From positions 1,736,001 to 1,800,000 of the forward strand of contig NZ_CP113062.1 of the NCBI RefSeq assembly GCF_026625765.1: 64,000 nt of DNA. Direction: 5' to 3'. The notes beneath the pieces are model-generated. The model did no database searches, was not told the DNA's origin, and saw nothing but the letters and a program-made list of their open reading frames with translations. Both the position numbers and the translations under genes were made by a program. The number at the start of each line of letters is the position of its first letter. The first letter of the stretch is position 1. This DNA comes from Frigoribacterium sp. SL97 (lineage in GTDB: Bacteria > Actinomycetota > Actinomycetes > Actinomycetales > Microbacteriaceae). Of this stretch, positions 26,681-33,951 are shown piece after piece.

Positions 26681-26776
26681 CCTATTGCAGCTCGTGGCGG
26701 GAGCAAGACTCATATCGCTCTGACCTATTGCAGCTCCTATTGCAGCTCCTATTACTCGGCCTATTGATTCACTCGG
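26681..26776. repeat. 12-bp tandem iterons CCTATTGCAGCT
   Basis: CCTATTGCAGCT occurs at 26681, 26724 and 26736. Variants CCTATTACTCGG and CCTATTGATTCA start at 26748 and 26760, so four units start exactly 12 bp apart. They sit directly upstream of the transfer operon and could be its operator or a TraB recognition (clt-like) site. Confidence 0.8.
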
Positions 26777-26879
26777 CAATAGCTCAAGCGTTGAGATCTC
26801 ACGCCTAGAGCCACCAAATGGGCGCGAATAATGTCTCCCTCGTTTTCTAGAGGAGATCACCACTTCTAACACTTTGGAT

Positions 26880-27045
26880 TCGGCCCGCCTCAGCCCGCGC
26901 CCGCAGTCCTGCCGTCAGCAGCCAGCAGCCTGTCTTCAGCTTCAGCCAGCCCTCTCCTCAGCCTCAGCAGTAGTCCTCCTCAGGCCAACCCCAGTTCCGC
27001 TCCCGCTCCACCAGGTTCCGCTCCCGCTCACTCAGCCTCAGCACG
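26880..27045. repeat. CAG/CTC-rich low-complexity DNA
   Basis: The stretch is built from CAGCAGC, CTCAGCCTCAGC and a duplicated GTTCCGCTCCCGCTC. An open frame crosses it, but the translation is low complexity. I read it as non-coding DNA next to the 37-bp-period array. Confidence 0.5.
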
Positions 27046-27052
27046 GTCAGCA

Positions 27053-27288
27053 GTGGCGTCACACCACGCTCAGCACCATCGCCGCAGCAGTGGCGTCACA
27101 CCACAGCAGCTCAGTCATCAGCCATGGTGGTGTCACACACGAGTCGGAGAGCCGGGCTGTGGGTGTGCGACACCACGACGCAGTCTGGTTCTCTCAGCAG
27201 TGGTGTCGCGTCTCAGTGCCGGGCCTTCGAGCCAGCGGTGGTGTCGCGTCACGGTGCCGGACGAGGAGTCGTGGTGGCGTGACACAAC
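27053..27288. repeat. Seven-copy repeat array, 37-bp period (GTGGYGTCRCRYSAC)
   Basis: Copies start at 27053, 27090, 27127, 27163, 27200, 27238 and 27274, giving distances 37, 37, 36, 37, 38 and 36. Copies 1 and 2 are identical (GTGGCGTCACACCAC). The copy at 27163 reads as the reverse complement of the same motif. The 21-23 bp between copies differ. Related single motifs GTGTCGCA occur near rep (29120-29282) and at 31057 and 31502. Probable binding array for an element DNA-binding protein. Confidence 0.8.
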
Positions 27289-27424
27289 TGCCCCGAAGCG
27301 ATATGAAGCGCTGGTGCTGGTGGGCATCGCCTCCTCTGGTAGATGAGCCGGAGTAGCTCGGTTCTTTCTCTCTCTGCTACTCCGGCTCTTTCTCTGTGTG
27401 CTGTAGCGCCAGTGCTTCGGTTTT

Positions 27425-27440
27425 GGTCGTTTTGATATGG
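27425..27440 (+). promoter_or_regulatory. Recurrent box GGTCGTTTTGATATGG
   Basis: One of five near-identical boxes in the element. It ends 31 bp before the ATG of the secreted protein gene. TG-A-TATG resembles an extended -10 promoter element. Confidence 0.5.
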
Positions 27441-27471
27441 ATGCCGATCGCACACAACTGAGGAGATCACC

Positions 27472-28326
27472 ATGGCAAAGACCATCACCCCCAAGGCCGC
27501 CGAGTCAGCACAGGCTGGGCCGAAGAGCGAGCGAAGGAAGCAGGCGCCACTGCTCATCGCGGCGGCCGGCCTCCTGCTCGCACTCGTCGCTTCACCTCTG
27601 CTCGCTCCCGGAGCGGATGCCGCGAGAGACGCTGGCGGCTTCTGTATCCAGGCCGTGAGCGATGAGGGTGAGTTCACCGGTACGGGGGGCGGCTGCGTTG
27701 TGGCCCCCAGCGAGCCCGCACCGGCGGGAACCACTGAGATGACTATGTTTCAGAAGTTCACCTGGGACCTCGACCTGACTGAGATCGGCCAGGTGACTTG
27801 GCTCGATGGAAAGAGCTACGACTTTGACATGGAAACTGCCAGTTTCACCAATGGTCTACCAGCCTTCCTGAAGCAGACCAAGGCAGGAACTGGTCAGCCG
27901 AATTTCACTTATCCCTCCATTGCCTGCGCGGACTCCTATGACTCCTGCGGCGTTCGGACCACCGTCGTCGACACAAGAACAGGCGAAGTCATCGCAGAAG
28001 CAGAGGATACGAACTACCTGGGCAATGGTCAGAGCTGGCAGACCCTGCCAATGCTCGATATGGGCGGATTCAAGGATGGCCATTTCAGCACGGTCGTTGA
28101 TGGAATCCTGAGCTTGGAAGAAGCCCTGGCTCTCCCCGAAGTTGGTCAGCGCTACGACGCCGAATTCCTTCGGGGTGACACAGTGTTCTTCGCCGTGAAG
28201 AACGGCGAGGAGATTCCCATGGGCACCACGACGAATTCCTTCGGCTGTGAGGACTTCGAATTCGAGTCCGAGAATGCCAACGGTAACAAGGACCTGCTGA
28301 TGAACCGAGACTGCAGAATCGCATAA
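27472..28326 (+). CDS. Exported protein of unknown function
   Basis: This 284-residue protein has an N-terminal positively charged segment followed by a hydrophobic core (LLIAAAGLLLALVASPLLAPGADAA, here residues about 26-50), a signal peptide with a likely cleavage after ADA. The mature part is acidic, has several cysteines (CIQ, GGGCVV, IACADSYDSCG, FGCED, NRDCRIA) that could pair as disulfides, and no known domain. An AGGAGA ribosome site precedes the ATG. It stands alone with its own box and terminator. In a conjugative element a secreted protein could act in surface contact or exclusion; this is inference. Confidence 0.75.
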   Translation: MAKTITPKAAESAQAGPKSERRKQAPLLIAAAGLLLALVASPLLAPGADAARDAGGFCIQAVSDEGEFTGTGGGCVVAPSEPAPAGTTEMTMFQKFTWDLDLTEIGQVTWLDGKSYDFDMETASFTNGLPAFLKQTKAGTGQPNFTYPSIACADSYDSCGVRTTVVDTRTGEVIAEAEDTNYLGNGQSWQTLPMLDMGGFKDGHFSTVVDGILSLEEALALPEVGQRYDAEFLRGDTVFFAVKNGEEIPMGTTTNSFGCEDFEFESENANGNKDLLMNRDCRIA

Positions 28327-28335
28327 CTCTCTCGG

Positions 28336-28369
28336 AAGGCGGCGACTCCCACCCCGGAGTCGCCGCCTT
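28336..28369 (+). terminator. Rho-independent terminator
   Basis: AAGGCGGCGACTCC / GGAGTCGCCGCCTT form a 14-bp stem with a 6-nt loop, followed by TTT. It lies 9 bp after the stop of the exported protein gene. Confidence 0.9.
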
Positions 28370-28404
28370 TTTGCGGTCTGCTCGGAGTCGCTTCTGACAT
28401 CCTG

Positions 28405-28425
28405 AGCGCGCAGCCTAGAGCCCCG
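28405..28425. repeat. 21-bp perfect direct repeat, copy 2
   Basis: Identical to 23627-23647. Shorter relatives containing CCTAGAG appear at about 26808 and 29203. The gap around it (28370-28564) holds no gene. Confidence 0.8.
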
Positions 28426-28564
28426 ATGGGATCGACGCTGTAGCTCGTCCCTCTTGCCCTAGGAGGCGACCTCGGGCTGTAGCCATCCTCCTGGCATCGT
28501 TGTGCGCGAGGGGCGATCTACGGGCAGAAGTCGCGAGCTTCGGGCTGACGCACGGATGCTATGC

Positions 28565-28969
28565 CTAGCGGGTCTCCGTCGCCTCGAGGATATTGATTGC
28601 TGCCTGGTACAGCGAGGAGGTCAGGTCAGCGTTTGGGAATGTGACCATCTCCACGAAGGCGTTGCCCTTGTGGAATGAGGTCTCGATGATGGCCACTTCT
28701 TCGCCCACGAGCACTGGCAGGCTCTGGTGGTCGCCTCGATAGGGGTTCGAGGTATAGCCAGGGGCGTGGCTGTCGTTGCTGCGGAAGTGGTGCGCGAGCG
28801 CGAAGACTGGGTGAACCTCGGTCTCGTCGGCCATGGTCTGGGTTGCCACCACCAGCGTGTTGGTAATCCGGTCGTCATAGCTCAGGCTGCTCCGCTGCGG
28901 TGTTCCAAACTCCGGAACCATGGCCTCGAAGGCTGCGCGAAGCTCGGGGGTGCGGTCAGTGGCGTCCAT
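28565..28969 (-). CDS. Hypothetical element protein
   Basis: This 134-residue acidic soluble protein contains LPVLVGEEVAIIETSFHKGNAFVEMVTF, an alternating strand pattern that suggests a small beta-rich fold. No family is recognised. Its 5' end faces the origin-like region upstream of rep, so its promoter probably lies within the repeat-rich gap 28970-29498. Confidence 0.6.
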   Translation of the reverse strand: MDATDRTPELRAAFEAMVPEFGTPQRSSLSYDDRITNTLVVATQTMADETEVHPVFALAHHFRSNDSHAPGYTSNPYRGDHQSLPVLVGEEVAIIETSFHKGNAFVEMVTFPNADLTSSLYQAAINILEATETR

Positions 28970-29119
28970 AAGTCATTTCCGTTCTCGGGAAGTGGCTTCT
29001 GCGGCAGCGTGCTCGGCTACCGTCAGAAAATAACGACTAAGTCTACCATGGCGGGTGTTTCGCTTGTAGGAGGGACCGAAGCCCGGCGGCTCGCTAATAT
29101 TACCTTTAGGAGCACCTAT

Positions 29120-29282
29120 GTCGCGAGTGTCGCAGTCCCGATGAGTTCGGGGCTCTAGCCCGGAGTTGCGACACTTTCCTACTTACATGTGTCGCAAGAA
29201 ACGCCTAGAGGTCCGCTTCCTCGTAGATTGACCGTCTCCACCTGTGTCGCAGGATCTCACTTGTGTCGTGAGATTCTGTCGC
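29120..29282. repeat. GTCGC iteron-like cluster upstream of rep
   Basis: The core GTCGC or its complement occurs near 29120, 29129, 29168 (inverted), 29191, 29246, 29265 (GTCGT) and 29278, mostly as TGTCGCA. The cluster lies about 220-380 bp before the Rep start, where a replication origin would be expected. No gene is supported between 28970 and 29498; a short frame at 29189 is not convincing. Confidence 0.6.
29166..29197. other. Candidate rolling-circle origin stem-loop
   Basis: TTGCGACAC (29166-29174) and GTGTCGCAA (29189-29197) form a perfect 9-bp stem. The 14-nt loop contains CCTACTTAC, which ends in TTAC like the CRESS-virus nonanucleotide nick site (NANTATTAC). It is centred in the GTCGC cluster upstream of rep. 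Confidence 0.5.
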
Positions 29283-29293
29283 CGGAGTCTTGT

Positions 29294-29310
29294 GGTTGTT
29301 TTGATATAAG
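29294..29310 (+). promoter_or_regulatory. Recurrent box GGTTGTTTTGATATAAG
   Basis: Second copy of the element-wide box, inside the gap before rep. No gene starts directly after it; the next copy lies 139 bp downstream. Confidence 0.4.
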
Positions 29311-29432
29311 AACATGCACCGCGAGGGGCTTAGGGTTTGGCCGCCTAAAGCTCAGGCTCGGGGTGGCGGGTTGAGTTGGGTTCCTGTATCCCTCGGTTTC
29401 CTCCCCGCCGCTCCGGGCCTTTCTCTCGTTTT

Positions 29433-29449
29433 GGCCGTTTTGATATGAG
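29433..29449 (+). promoter_or_regulatory. Recurrent box GGCCGTTTTGATATGAG
   Basis: This copy ends 49 bp before the rep ATG and is the best promoter candidate for rep. Confidence 0.5.
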
Positions 29450-29498
29450 TCTCAACTCCCTACGGCCTGGGAGCTGAAACCATCAATTCGGAGGACCT

Positions 29499-30776
29499 AT
29501 GTCCATACAGACCGACAGCCAGCGCGCCTACTTGGATAGGCGCGAGCAGGAGCGGAAGTCCATTCTCGGCTCGAACTACAAGCCTCTCGGGGGTTGGGAT
29601 AGCTCGGAGCAGGAAGCAGCTTTCAAGGAGAGCCTCGGAGGAGATGAGGAGCGAAGGCCGGGGCTGGAGCCCATCGCCTCACCTGCGGCTCCATCGACCG
29701 TGCCGAGGAGCAACAAGAAAGACTCGGAGTCTCGTCGCTGGATACTGACTCTCCCCGAGAGTGAGTACAGCGAGGCGGATGTGACGAAGCGCCTCGGCAA
29801 GTACAAGGCGGTCGTGGGTCAGCTCGAAGCAGCTCCGACGACGGGCTATCTGCACTGGCAGCTCTACCTCGAATCCAAGTCCGCCATTAGGTTCTCGACT
29901 CTGCGGAAGCTCTTCCCCAAAGGCTGGTACAAGGTTGCTCGGGGAACTCGCTTTCAGGCCGTTAGCTACGCCACTAGAGAAGACAAGCGCTTCGGGGATC
30001 GAACCCTGACTCTCGGCTCCATCGACTTCACTGTCAAGCAGGGAAAGCGCACCGACCTGGACTCATACAGCGAGCAGATCATGCTCGAAGGAAAGTCGGC
30101 CGACGAGGTCATCCATGACGATCCTCGCGCGGTGGTCTACTCCAATCACCTCCGTCAGCTCGAACTGATCAGGGATCGCGATAAGTGGGGAAACCTCTTT
30201 CGGCATGTCGAAGTCCACTACATCCACGGCGAGACTCGAACTGGCAAGACCTCGGCACTTTTTGAGACTTACGGCTACGGCCCGGTCTACCGTGTCTCCA
30301 ACTGGAAGAACCCCTTCGACAGCTACAAGGGCCAGGACATTTTGCTTCTCGATGAGTACAACACGAGCGTGCCGATCGTCGACATGCTCAAGATCATGGA
30401 GGGCTATCCACTCGAAGTGTCTGCGCGCTACGCGGACAAGATCGCAAAGTTCACAACCATCTTCATCGTCTCGAACCTGTCCCTAGCCAAGCAGCACAAG
30501 ACCATTCAGGACGAGCATCCCGAGCAGTGGGAAGCATTCAAGGCGCGACTGACCTCCGTGTCGGAAATGGTCCACGGCGGCAAGCTCCTGGTGAGCAAGG
30601 GCACACCTCCGCAGCTCGACCACCACTTGACTCAGAAGCCGGTGGAGATTGTTCTCCCGGCCCAAGGTGCGGCCCCCGCGCCCGCTGCCCCCCGAACCGT
30701 CACCATCACAGCCGCCGATACCGACGACCTCGCCTTCGACTCCGAGGTCGATGAGCTTTTCCCCGACCTCGACTGA
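29499..30776 (+). CDS. rep: CRESS-type replication initiator (HUH endonuclease plus SF3 helicase)
   Basis: This 425-residue protein has the full motif order of eukaryotic CRESS-DNA virus Reps. Motif I is WILTLPE (81-87). Motif II is LHWQLYLE (HxQ type, H119). Motif III is YATRED with nucleophile Y157 and R160 in the usual lysine place. A linker GKRTDLDSYSEQIMLEG resembles the circovirus linker. The superfamily 3 helicase has Walker A GETRTGKT (244-251), Walker B ILLLDE (281-286) and motif C IVSN (N326). An 80-residue N-terminal extension and a proline/alanine-rich C-terminus are extra. It would nick at a stem-loop and unwind the element for rolling-circle replication. An AGGACCT leader precedes the ATG. 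Confidence 0.9.
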   Translation: MSIQTDSQRAYLDRREQERKSILGSNYKPLGGWDSSEQEAAFKESLGGDEERRPGLEPIASPAAPSTVPRSNKKDSESRRWILTLPESEYSEADVTKRLGKYKAVVGQLEAAPTTGYLHWQLYLESKSAIRFSTLRKLFPKGWYKVARGTRFQAVSYATREDKRFGDRTLTLGSIDFTVKQGKRTDLDSYSEQIMLEGKSADEVIHDDPRAVVYSNHLRQLELIRDRDKWGNLFRHVEVHYIHGETRTGKTSALFETYGYGPVYRVSNWKNPFDSYKGQDILLLDEYNTSVPIVDMLKIMEGYPLEVSARYADKIAKFTTIFIVSNLSLAKQHKTIQDEHPEQWEAFKARLTSVSEMVHGGKLLVSKGTPPQLDHHLTQKPVEIVLPAQGAAPAPAAPRTVTITAADTDDLAFDSEVDELFPDLD

Positions 30777-30839
30777 CCTACCACCACCCCACCCAGCACC
30801 ATCACACCTGGCCTAGGCCGGGAAAGGAAACCATGAGAA

Positions 30840-31049
30840 ATGAGAATCGTAAACGCAATGGATACCACTGTCCCCACTGGCGAGTTTGAGGGAATGGACC
30901 TCCAGCAGTTCGCCCAGGAGCACACTTACGCCGCTCGCGAGCTACTGAAGGATTCCGGCTTCCGCCGAGAGTTCACCGACCACTACTACGACTTGGACTT
31001 CTACCTCCGTGGCGTACCCAAGGCTCGGCGCTGGATGAGCGGTCACTGA
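30840..31049 (+). CDS. Small hypothetical protein downstream of rep
   Basis: This 69-residue protein begins MRIVNAMDTT; a later ATG at 30858 (MDTTVPTGEF) is an alternative start. AGGAAA lies about 15 nt upstream. It has an aromatic, charged C-terminal half (HYYDLDFYLRGVPKARRWM) and no known domain. It probably shares the rep transcript and ends before the hairpin at 31073. Confidence 0.5.
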   Translation: MRIVNAMDTTVPTGEFEGMDLQQFAQEHTYAARELLKDSGFRREFTDHYYDLDFYLRGVPKARRWMSGH

Positions 31050-31072
31050 GCTAGCCGTTGTGTCGCACCACG

Positions 31073-31104
31073 AGAGCCCACGGACTATTCAGTCCGTGGG
31101 CTCT
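31073..31104 (+). terminator. Terminator with 14-bp stem
   Basis: AGAGCCCACGGACT / AGTCCGTGGGCTCT with loop ATTC is perfectly paired. It lies 23 bp after the stop of the small gene and abuts the next TTTTGATATG box, so one unit ends and the next begins here. A TTGTGTCGCACCAC motif immediately precedes it. Confidence 0.85.
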
Positions 31105-31105
31105 T

Positions 31106-31122
31106 GGTCGTTTTGATATGAA
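31106..31122 (+). promoter_or_regulatory. Recurrent box GGTCGTTTTGATATGAA
   Basis: This copy directly follows the terminator at 31073 and lies 42 bp before the ATG of the winged-helix-like gene. Confidence 0.5.
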
Positions 31123-31164
31123 CATCAGGCCGATCGTCGGCCGTCCAGAGATAGGAGCATCCCC

Positions 31165-31494
31165 ATGCGCACTATGCCCAACAGTTACATCCTTCCCACC
31201 GACGATGGGCAGGCAGTGGAGATCAGCCGGACCGACTACGACGCCCTGCTCGGAGACGGTGGGCTCACTCAGCGCCGAATGAGCACCATCACCGCAGCAG
31301 CCCGCATTCTCTCCGTCTTCGTAGACGACGAGCCAAGGAAGTTTCAACAGATCGTGGAGGGCATCTACGGCAGTCCGGAGGCTCTGGGTACTTCGGCCCT
31401 CCGTAGGGGCATCACTGCGCTAGTCGATGCAGGGCTGCTGGAGCAGATCGGCAGGACATCAACTGCCCGCTACCGTCTCCCCGTTACTGACTGA
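31165..31494 (+). CDS. Small winged-helix-like protein
   Basis: This 109-residue protein ends in a helix-turn-helix-plus-wing pattern: FQQIVEGIYGSPEALGTSALRRGITALVDAGLLEQIG then RTSTARYRLPV, like small winged-helix regulators. It may bind element DNA, regulate Rep or transfer, or serve as a directionality factor for the serine integrase; none of these is shown. AGGAGCATCC precedes the ATG. A box lies upstream and a terminator downstream, so it is transcribed alone. Confidence 0.6.
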   Translation: MRTMPNSYILPTDDGQAVEISRTDYDALLGDGGLTQRRMSTITAAARILSVFVDDEPRKFQQIVEGIYGSPEALGTSALRRGITALVDAGLLEQIGRTSTARYRLPVTD

Positions 31495-31516
31495 GCCGTG
31501 GGTGTGCGACACCACG

Positions 31517-31548
31517 AGGGCCACGATCCATCTTCGGATCGTGGCCCT
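31517..31548 (+). terminator. Rho-independent terminator
   Basis: AGGGCCACGATCC / GGATCGTGGCCCT form a 13-bp stem with loop ATCTTC, followed by TTT. It lies between convergent genes and is again preceded by a GTGTGCGACACCAC motif. Confidence 0.85.
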
Positions 31549-31564
31549 TTTGCATGTGTTGCCT

Positions 31565-32878
31565 CTACAGCGGATAGACCGACAGCGTTTCGTTACTGTT
31601 CGACCATTCTGAACAGGCTGGGTGAGACGACAACCATCCGCGGACGCCGGTCAAGGCGCCGATCACTTCTTGCAGGAGGTTGATTTGCTGGTGAATGTAG
31701 GTGCGATCGTTCAGGTTCTCTCGCACTGCGTGGGCTGGTTTTTGCCGGGCCTTCCGGATCTGTCGGAGGGGCTCAAGTACCTTTCGTGCCTCGGACTCTG
31801 TGACGCCATGGTTCTGCATGAATCGGTCTAGACGAACCAAAGTGCCGAGTCTCTGACCCGTAGGGTCCTCGGACGGAATGCCAACCTGGTCGAAGAACTG
31901 AGGGCGAAGATTGTCGGACAGAGCTTTGTCGAGCTGTAGCACGAAGTCGTCCCACTCCCTCTGCGATGGGCGAAGCAACCAACCAAGATCGGCTGGCTTC
32001 TCTGTGTACCGAAACATCGGCTCGCTGAAGGCAAGGGTAGACAGCTCATTGAGGTTTTCGAGCTCCAGAAAGAGATGAGAAAACGGACCCACGGCGTCGC
32101 CCCAGTGCCCCATCTGAGAACCCCACCAGATGGGATGCAGTTCCAGATTGTCCTCCGGCACCTCGTATGTCTCCCAGCGTCGTTGGTGCTCAGGAGTGAG
32201 GGTGCAGAGATCCGAATAGAACACTGCCACCCGGCGCTCAATGGGCGAGGTCAGGTCGCCAGCGTCATAGCGCGAGAGGTCGTAGGCGAAGCCCATATGG
32301 CTCAGCCCGACATGGTCACGCTCGAACACATCGTCATCGTCCGATGCCTCGTCGGTGAGCCACATGCTTGCGCCACCGTCGCCGAAGTTGAAACGAAAAC
32401 GACCATCGTTTCGATACTGCTCGAGAACGGCGAACTCAAAGTAGGCCGTCTCTAGGGTGCCCCTTCCTCTTGCCATGGCGCGCGCATATGGACGACCAGT
32501 CAAGCGGCCAGGGAGCCGGACGCCCCTCATACCGGCAGAAAGGGGATACAGGCACACGCCATAGTCGTCAAGAGTCAGCTCTTCGAGGTCCTGTAGCTGC
32601 GAGTCAACCGTCCTCTTCGAGGGCCACGGGCGGATGTGGATGTTGAGGTAATCGGCGCCCGATACGACCTGAGCTAGTCCTAGCTGCACCAGTTCGATAG
32701 CTGCTGGGCGCGACGCGACTCCGTCGTCTCCGTACAAGTGGAGCCCGTTGAAGTGGGCAGAGTCTAGATAGCGGTCTCGCAGCCGATCAAGCAAGTGGGT
32801 TGCGGCGCTACTCAGATCATCCTTCGTTTTGGCCCCCGATGTCGGCATGCCCGCCCTCGTGCCCCTGGCTCCTCGCAT
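31565..32878 (-). CDS. Uncharacterised protein with C-terminal HEPN-like RX4H motif
   Basis: This 437-residue protein (or 427 from the ATG at 32848) has no recognisable N-terminal family. The middle is rich in aromatic and acidic residues (TAYFEFAVLEQYRNDGRFRF, HPIWWGSQMGHWGDAV). Near the C-terminus PLRQIRKARQKPAHAV contains R378-QKPA-H383, the R-x4-H arrangement of HEPN ribonucleases, inside a predicted all-helical segment. Its start codon follows the stop of the TIR-like gene by one base (TGAAATG), so the pair is translationally coupled. I infer an effector or sensor role in a two-gene defence or toxin module; no experiment or database hit supports this. Confidence 0.6.
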   Translation of the reverse strand: MRGARGTRAGMPTSGAKTKDDLSSAATHLLDRLRDRYLDSAHFNGLHLYGDDGVASRPAAIELVQLGLAQVVSGADYLNIHIRPWPSKRTVDSQLQDLEELTLDDYGVCLYPLSAGMRGVRLPGRLTGRPYARAMARGRGTLETAYFEFAVLEQYRNDGRFRFNFGDGGASMWLTDEASDDDDVFERDHVGLSHMGFAYDLSRYDAGDLTSPIERRVAVFYSDLCTLTPEHQRRWETYEVPEDNLELHPIWWGSQMGHWGDAVGPFSHLFLELENLNELSTLAFSEPMFRYTEKPADLGWLLRPSQREWDDFVLQLDKALSDNLRPQFFDQVGIPSEDPTGQRLGTLVRLDRFMQNHGVTESEARKVLEPLRQIRKARQKPAHAVRENLNDRTYIHQQINLLQEVIGALTGVRGWLSSHPACSEWSNSNETLSVYPL

Positions 32879-32879
32879 T

Positions 32880-33788
32880 TCAGATTCGCAGGTCCCGCGT
32901 AATCCATGTCGCGACCTCGCGCTTTACGGAGTTTTCGATGTCGTACCCGTCGAACTCCTTGTAAAGGCGGTGGACAACATCGGACGGCATGTTGGGCAAC
33001 CGCTTCTCCTTCAAGAGGAGCGTGCGTTTCCCGCGTCCCATGAGGTAGCCGAGCTCAAGAGAGACATTCGGGTTGTAGTCACGCTGCTCAATGTCCTCAA
33101 AAACGGCGATGCCGTACTGGCAGCCAGTGAGGTAGACTTCGATGTTCGACCACAACTCGCCTGTGTAGTCACGGTCATCGGCGCGAACAGCATTCATTCC
33201 GTGCTCCGCAAGGCCGGCCACGATGGCGCTGTGAATCTGAGTCATCTGCTCGCTGGCGCCGAATCGCATCATGATGAAGACATTGCGGCTGGGCTCAGGA
33301 TGATCCTCGAGGAAAGTCCTGAGGTCGGGCTCCAGATGCCTCACATGGTCGATGTTTCCGAGCTTGCTGAGGGCGCTCATAGTTTCTGCTTCCTTCGCAT
33401 GCGCCGCAGCTACGGCTTCCACTGATTCGGCGCGACGAGGGTCGTTTGCTAGGGGCAGAGCAACAATCGCACTTGGCTTCCAGTTGAGCCTGCCCGTTAG
33501 CAACGAAGCCATCTCCGCGGGAGGAAAAATGCCAGCCGCGTGATCTATCCAGAAGAGCTCCGACACCCCTGATGCAGCTGCCAGCCCCAACAAGACTTGA
33601 CTCTCGTCTCGAGAGATGACGAGCGAAAACGGGCGAAAGAACGGCGAGGCGTACTCAGGCAGACCGAGCCTTGCCAGGTTCCGGGCGAGAGCGTCACCGA
33701 ACTCGTCGATGAGCTGCTTCGTCTCGATCCGAGCCTCATCTCCCATGTCGCCGCCGACGCTGCTTACTCCCGGCCAGTTCAGTCCCAT
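32880..33788 (-). CDS. TIR-like / nucleoside 2-deoxyribosyltransferase-fold protein
   Basis: This 302-residue protein has an N-terminal helical domain of about 165 residues. The C-terminal domain has a Rossmann-like TIR/NDT pattern: NVFIMMRFGASEQM (169-182), MNAVRADDRDYTGELW, YGIAVFEDI and NPNVSLELGYLMGRGK, where E245 occupies the catalytic glutamate position of these folds, then KRTLLLKEK. Such domains hydrolyse NAD+ or nucleosides in several immune systems. The start at 33788 is chosen for a GTGGGG site 6 nt upstream; starts at 33815 or 33746 are possible. It heads a two-gene operon, divergent from the resolvase operon. Confidence 0.65.
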   Translation of the reverse strand: MGLNWPGVSSVGGDMGDEARIETKQLIDEFGDALARNLARLGLPEYASPFFRPFSLVISRDESQVLLGLAAASGVSELFWIDHAAGIFPPAEMASLLTGRLNWKPSAIVALPLANDPRRAESVEAVAAAHAKEAETMSALSKLGNIDHVRHLEPDLRTFLEDHPEPSRNVFIMMRFGASEQMTQIHSAIVAGLAEHGMNAVRADDRDYTGELWSNIEVYLTGCQYGIAVFEDIEQRDYNPNVSLELGYLMGRGKRTLLLKEKRLPNMPSDVVHRLYKEFDGYDIENSVKREVATWITRDLRI

Positions 33789-33951
33789 ACGCATCCCCAC
33801 TCTCGTGCATCTCATGTTGCCGGTTTCCACCGACATCGGTGCGGTGGGCTGCCTGGCGAGTCTCCAGTTATGTGAAGGCGCCTTCGGCCGTGTTGCTCTA
33901 GGCCATCGTCTCCGGCGACGGCGCCTCTTTTCCTCCTTCTCGGAAGAAATG

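Noticed and set aside
27053..27288. CRISPR array (regular repeats with unique spacers)
   Set aside because: The repeats are about 15 bp and degenerate, one is inverted, and intervals are only 21-23 bp. No cas gene is present.
26874..27356. 160-residue protein on the plus strand
   Set aside because: The translation is low complexity (Q/S/H/P-rich), follows the repeat units, has no ribosome site and no domain.
29189..29374. 61-residue ORF upstream of rep
   Set aside because: It overlaps the stem-loop and GTCGC cluster and lacks a ribosome site; the composition is not protein-like.
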